Assembly: GCA_030540405.1 (NCBI GenBank)
Contig: JAUNWH010000007.1
Coordinates: 19,606 to 83,605 of the forward strand
DNA: 64,000 nucleotides
Source: Spirochaetales bacterium
Lineage (GTDB): Bacteria > Spirochaetota > Spirochaetia > Treponematales > Treponemataceae
Reading direction: 5' to 3'
Position numbers and translations under genes: made by a program. Position 1 is the stretch's first letter; each line of letters starts with the position of its first letter. The notes under the pieces were generated by a model. The model searched no databases. It was not told the origin of the DNA and worked only from the letters and a program-made list of their open reading frames with translations. This document shows positions 61,662-64,000 of this stretch, one piece after another.

Positions 61662-63764
61662 TTAATATTCCTGAGCGTCAGATCTCTTAAAGAACGAAGA
61701 TGAACCGCTTCTCTGTGTAGCAGTGTGAACTCCGGCTCTTGCATGAGAACCTCCGCGGAATCCTCTGTCTCTATCACGTTCGCGTCGTCCGCCAAAATCT
61801 CTGTCGCGTCCAAATCCACGGTCGCGTTCACGTCCTCTGTCGCGTCCGCCCCTTCTTGAACCACGGTCGCGTCCAAATGAATCGCGCTCGCCAAGTCCGC
61901 CGCCAGTAACTTTTGTGTCAAGGTGCATATGCGGCAATGAACGGTCGCGCTCGGAAAGCTCAATGGCTCTTCTTCCGTCGTCAGCCGGCAAAGAAAGAAG
62001 ACAGAATTTGTCCGCCATATCAATGGCATCAACTTTGCGCCCCGGAACACCAAGCAAGTCATGGAAGAAATCCGCAATTTTTCTTGGATTGTATCCGTCA
62101 TCCCAGCCCATCTGAACATAAAGCCTAAGCTGATCGTCGCCAACAAAAACATCTCCGCCTCTTCTTGAGCCACGGTCGCGTTCACGGCGTCCACCACGGT
62201 CTCTGTCGCGTCCCTTTTCAACAGAATAAGCATTGATTTTTCCGTAGCGGTTTTTGTTCAGCATTCCGCCGTAAGAAACTGCAAGCAACGAAGCTACAAC
62301 TTCCTCTGGATTCTGACCGTTGCAAAGTTCTTCTGCAAGCTTGTCAAAAATAGGATCGCCTTTTCTTAAGTGAGGAACTTTTGGCTCTGAAGAAACATTG
62401 ATTTCAGCATTTTCTTCTGCGGAACCAGAATCAGTTTCGCTTTCAGACTGAGATTCAGTTTTCTCCTGATTAAGACCAAGCTTGTTTTTAATATCAGAAA
62501 ACAGGCGGCTCTTTTTTGCTTCAAGAACTTCTTCTATTGAAGGAACTTTGTCTTCAACAATTTCACCCTTGGAACTTTTCTTTACAGTGTTGATAAGATA
62601 ATTAAGACGTCTGCGTGTTTCTTCCGGCTTTACAAAAGTAACCGCCATTCCAGCAGCACCGGCACGTCCAGTACGGCCAATGCGGTGAACATAAGTCGGA
62701 CCGTCAAATGGAAGCTCGTAGTTTACAACGTGAGTTACGCCTTCAATATCAATTCCGCGAGCAGCAACATCAGTCGCAACAAGAATTCTTGTTTTCTTTG
62801 AACGGAATCTTGCAAGGATTTTTTCGCGCTGTCCCTGAGGAATATCTCCGTGCAATGCGGCGGCTTCGTATCCGCGCTCATCAAGCGACTTTGAAACATA
62901 ATCAGCATCAGATTTTCTCTGAACAAAAACAAGTCCGAAGAAATCAGGCGAAATATCAATAAGGCGAACCAAAGCCTCGACTTTTTCACTTTCGCGCACA
63001 ACCCAGTATTTCTGCTCAATCAAAAGAGGCTCTTCTTCAAAGCCTTCCTCTTCAACGATTTCGTACTCGCCCATAAAACGCTGGGCAATCTTCAAAATTT
63101 CTTTTGGAACTGTCGCGCTGAACAAAAGAACACGGCAATCCTGATTTGCGCATTCAAAAATATTTTCAATATCCTCGATGAATCCCATGTCAAGCATTTC
63201 ATCGCCTTCATCAAGAATAAAATAATCGATTTTGCTGATGTCAAGAACACCGCGGTCAATCAAGTCCTGAACACGGCCTGGAGTTCCAACAACAATTTCA
63301 ACTCCGCGGCGCAAAGCTCTCATCTGCTCGCCCATCGAAGCTCCGCCGTAAACAACAGCAGTGCGCGGATATTTTCCAGTTGCAAACGAAGCCATTTCAG
63401 TGGCAGTCTGCATGGCAAGCTCACGTGTAGGCTCAAGAATTATTGCGCGGACATGGTCGCTTTCTTCACGCAAATCCTGAACAAGAGGAAGTCCAAAAGC
63501 GGCAGTTTTTCCAGTTCCAGTGCGGGCTTTTGCAATAACGTTTGCATCTCCATTCAAAAGGCGCGGAATTGCAAGAACCTGAATTGGAGACGGAACTTTA
63601 AATCCTTTTTTCTCAATAGCGGCAAGAGTGATTTCATCAAGTCCCAAGTCTGCAAATGAAATTGTCTCAGGCTCATTTGATGATTCATTTGAATTTTCCA
63701 CAGAAACCTGCGAATCCTCTGCGGGCATAGTAATCCCGTCAACTTTGTTTTCTAAATCTTCCAT
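61662..63764 (-). CDS. deaD: DEAD-box RNA helicase with RG/RD-rich tail
   Basis: The 700-residue protein has motif Q (ADLGLDEITLAAIEKKGFKVPSPIQVLAIPRLL), Walker A (AKARTGTGKTAAFGLPLV), PTRELAMQ, TPGRVQDLI, motif II FILDEGDEMLDMGF (DEGD rather than DEAD, near 180), SATVP, the helicase C-terminal domain (VFVQRKSDADYV, RILVATDVAARGIDIEGV, HRIGRTGRAGAAG) and an acidic linker. Near 545-605 a DbpA-type RNA-binding domain (LRLYVQMGWDDGYNPRKIADFFHDLLG) follows, then an Arg/Gly/Asp-rich tail to 700. CsdA/DeaD proteins unwind ribosomal and mRNA structure in the cold. A leader of about 130 bases precedes it. Confidence 0.94.
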   Translation of the reverse strand: MEDLENKVDGITMPAEDSQVSVENSNESSNEPETISFADLGLDEITLAAIEKKGFKVPSPIQVLAIPRLLNGDANVIAKARTGTGKTAAFGLPLVQDLREESDHVRAIILEPTRELAMQTATEMASFATGKYPRTAVVYGGASMGEQMRALRRGVEIVVGTPGRVQDLIDRGVLDISKIDYFILDEGDEMLDMGFIEDIENIFECANQDCRVLLFSATVPKEILKIAQRFMGEYEIVEEEGFEEEPLLIEQKYWVVRESEKVEALVRLIDISPDFFGLVFVQRKSDADYVSKSLDERGYEAAALHGDIPQGQREKILARFRSKKTRILVATDVAARGIDIEGVTHVVNYELPFDGPTYVHRIGRTGRAGAAGMAVTFVKPEETRRRLNYLINTVKKSSKGEIVEDKVPSIEEVLEAKKSRLFSDIKNKLGLNQEKTESQSESETDSGSAEENAEINVSSEPKVPHLRKGDPIFDKLAEELCNGQNPEEVVASLLAVSYGGMLNKNRYGKINAYSVEKGRDRDRGGRRERDRGSRRGGDVFVGDDQLRLYVQMGWDDGYNPRKIADFFHDLLGVPGRKVDAIDMADKFCLLSLPADDGRRAIELSERDRSLPHMHLDTKVTGGGLGERDSFGRDRGSRRGGRDRGRERDRGFGRDRDFGGRRERDRDRGFRGGSHARAGVHTATQRSGSSSFFKRSDAQEY

Positions 63765-63771
63765 AAACGAT

Positions 63772-63894
63772 TCCCTTTTCCTTACATGAAAGACCGGAAC
63801 CGCTTGAAAATATCTTTTTTTACTTGATTTTCCTTTTTACCTGGCAAAGCCTAAGAAGCGGCTGCAATCTGACATGCTGACGATATAAAATATA
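63772..63894 (-). other. long 5' leader of the DEAD-box helicase gene
   Basis: Between the promoter and the ATG at 63764 about 130 bases of mRNA precede the gene, with AAGGAAAAGGGAA as ribosome binding site. Short pairings such as AGCC/GGCT are possible, but I see no convincing known riboswitch or thermosensor fold. Confidence 0.5.
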
Positions 63895-63900
63895 GCGCAG

Positions 63901-63929
63901 AGTATACAAGATTTTTCAAAGTTATTCAA
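63901..63929 (-). promoter_or_regulatory. promoter of the DEAD-box helicase gene
   Basis: On the minus strand TTGAAT (63929-63924) and TATACT (63906-63901) are 17 bases apart. Confidence 0.75.
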
Positions 63930-63964
63930 GTCAAAAAGCACAAAAACGCAGGGCAAACGCATGT

Positions 63965-63994
63965 AAAAACTCTTTCTGATAAAATTACAGAAAG
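63965..63994 (-). terminator. terminator of a gene beyond the window edge
   Basis: On the minus strand CTTTCTG (63994-63988) pairs with CAGAAAG (63978-63972) around a 9-base loop, and AGTTTTT follows. Its gene would lie past base 64000. Confidence 0.55.
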
Positions 63995-64000
63995 TGTGAA

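Noticed and set aside
63772..63894. Known riboswitch or RNA thermometer in the helicase leader.
   Set aside because: Only short weak pairings are visible by eye; no recognisable class.

Overview
The window looks like a chromosomal segment of a host-associated or free-living Treponema (Spirochaetota). The DNA is AT-rich. The minus-strand block tamB-like / bamA / ompH(skp) / mutS matches the arrangement known around the T. pallidum BamA gene (TP0326). Other spirochaete-type genes are a GreA with a very long N-terminal extension, a PUR-domain nucleic-acid-binding protein, a short NFACT/RqcH protein and a stand-alone CheW. No rRNA, tRNA, phage, IS element or CRISPR array was found. Nearly all of the window is coding.

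Layout. 1-0.9 kb: a DegT-family aminotransferase cut by the window edge, and cheW. 0.9-11.9 kb (-): an outer-membrane biogenesis operon (tamB-like, bamA, ompH) running into mutS and comF. 11.9-19.2 kb (+): tmk, a small exported protein, rqcH, metF, metH and a membrane protein of unknown role overlapping metH. 19.2-22.3 kb (-): manA, a sugar nucleotidyltransferase, deoD and apt. 22.29-22.94 kb: the longest gene-free stretch, with a 23-24 bp periodic array followed by a decayed palindromic dispersed repeat. 22.9-26.5 kb (+): an operon of SH3 protein, M48 protease and CHASE2-adenylate cyclase. 26.5-28.8 kb (-): aroF-tyrA behind a transcription attenuator with an aromatic leader peptide. 28.8-34.3 kb (-): tautomerase, metY, an RNB nuclease, a sugar-ABC ATPase and a tRNA-binding protein. 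34.4-40.4 kb (+): a chemoreceptor of different base composition, a META lipoprotein, aroB, a cysteine desulfurase and a PUR-domain protein. 40.4-47.7 kb (-): rnhB, a beta-helix protein, a phosphoribosyltransferase, three envelope/TPR proteins and rpe. 47.8-53.2 kb (+): a TPR protein, long greA, an MBL hydrolase and deoC. 53.2-59.1 kb: an ArsR repressor divergent from an MMPL exporter, a LolA-like carrier and an outer-membrane barrel. 59.1-64 kb (-): mtaB, a TPR protein, bactofilin and a DEAD-box helicase.

Main points of interest. (1) The array at about 22351-22704: some 15 degenerate units, each opening with a near-palindromic 9-mer, several neighbours forming perfect inverted repeats. I do not recognise it. 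(2) The aroF attenuator, where every part can be read: promoter, 34-codon leader with the run YLYFSFYWF, an 8-nt antiterminator pairing and a terminator. (3) Nine start codons, including that leader peptide, lie 6-8 nt behind a -10 hexamer, usually with a -35 at 16-18 nt spacing and without a usable Shine-Dalgarno. This suggests a substantial class of leaderless mRNAs. (4) The ArsR-MMPL intergenic region carries two matched operators 85 bp apart, one on each promoter. The MMPL exporter and the barrel of the same operon share an unusual acidic DDWG motif.

All functional calls come from reading motifs and gene order by eye. No database or structure search was run.
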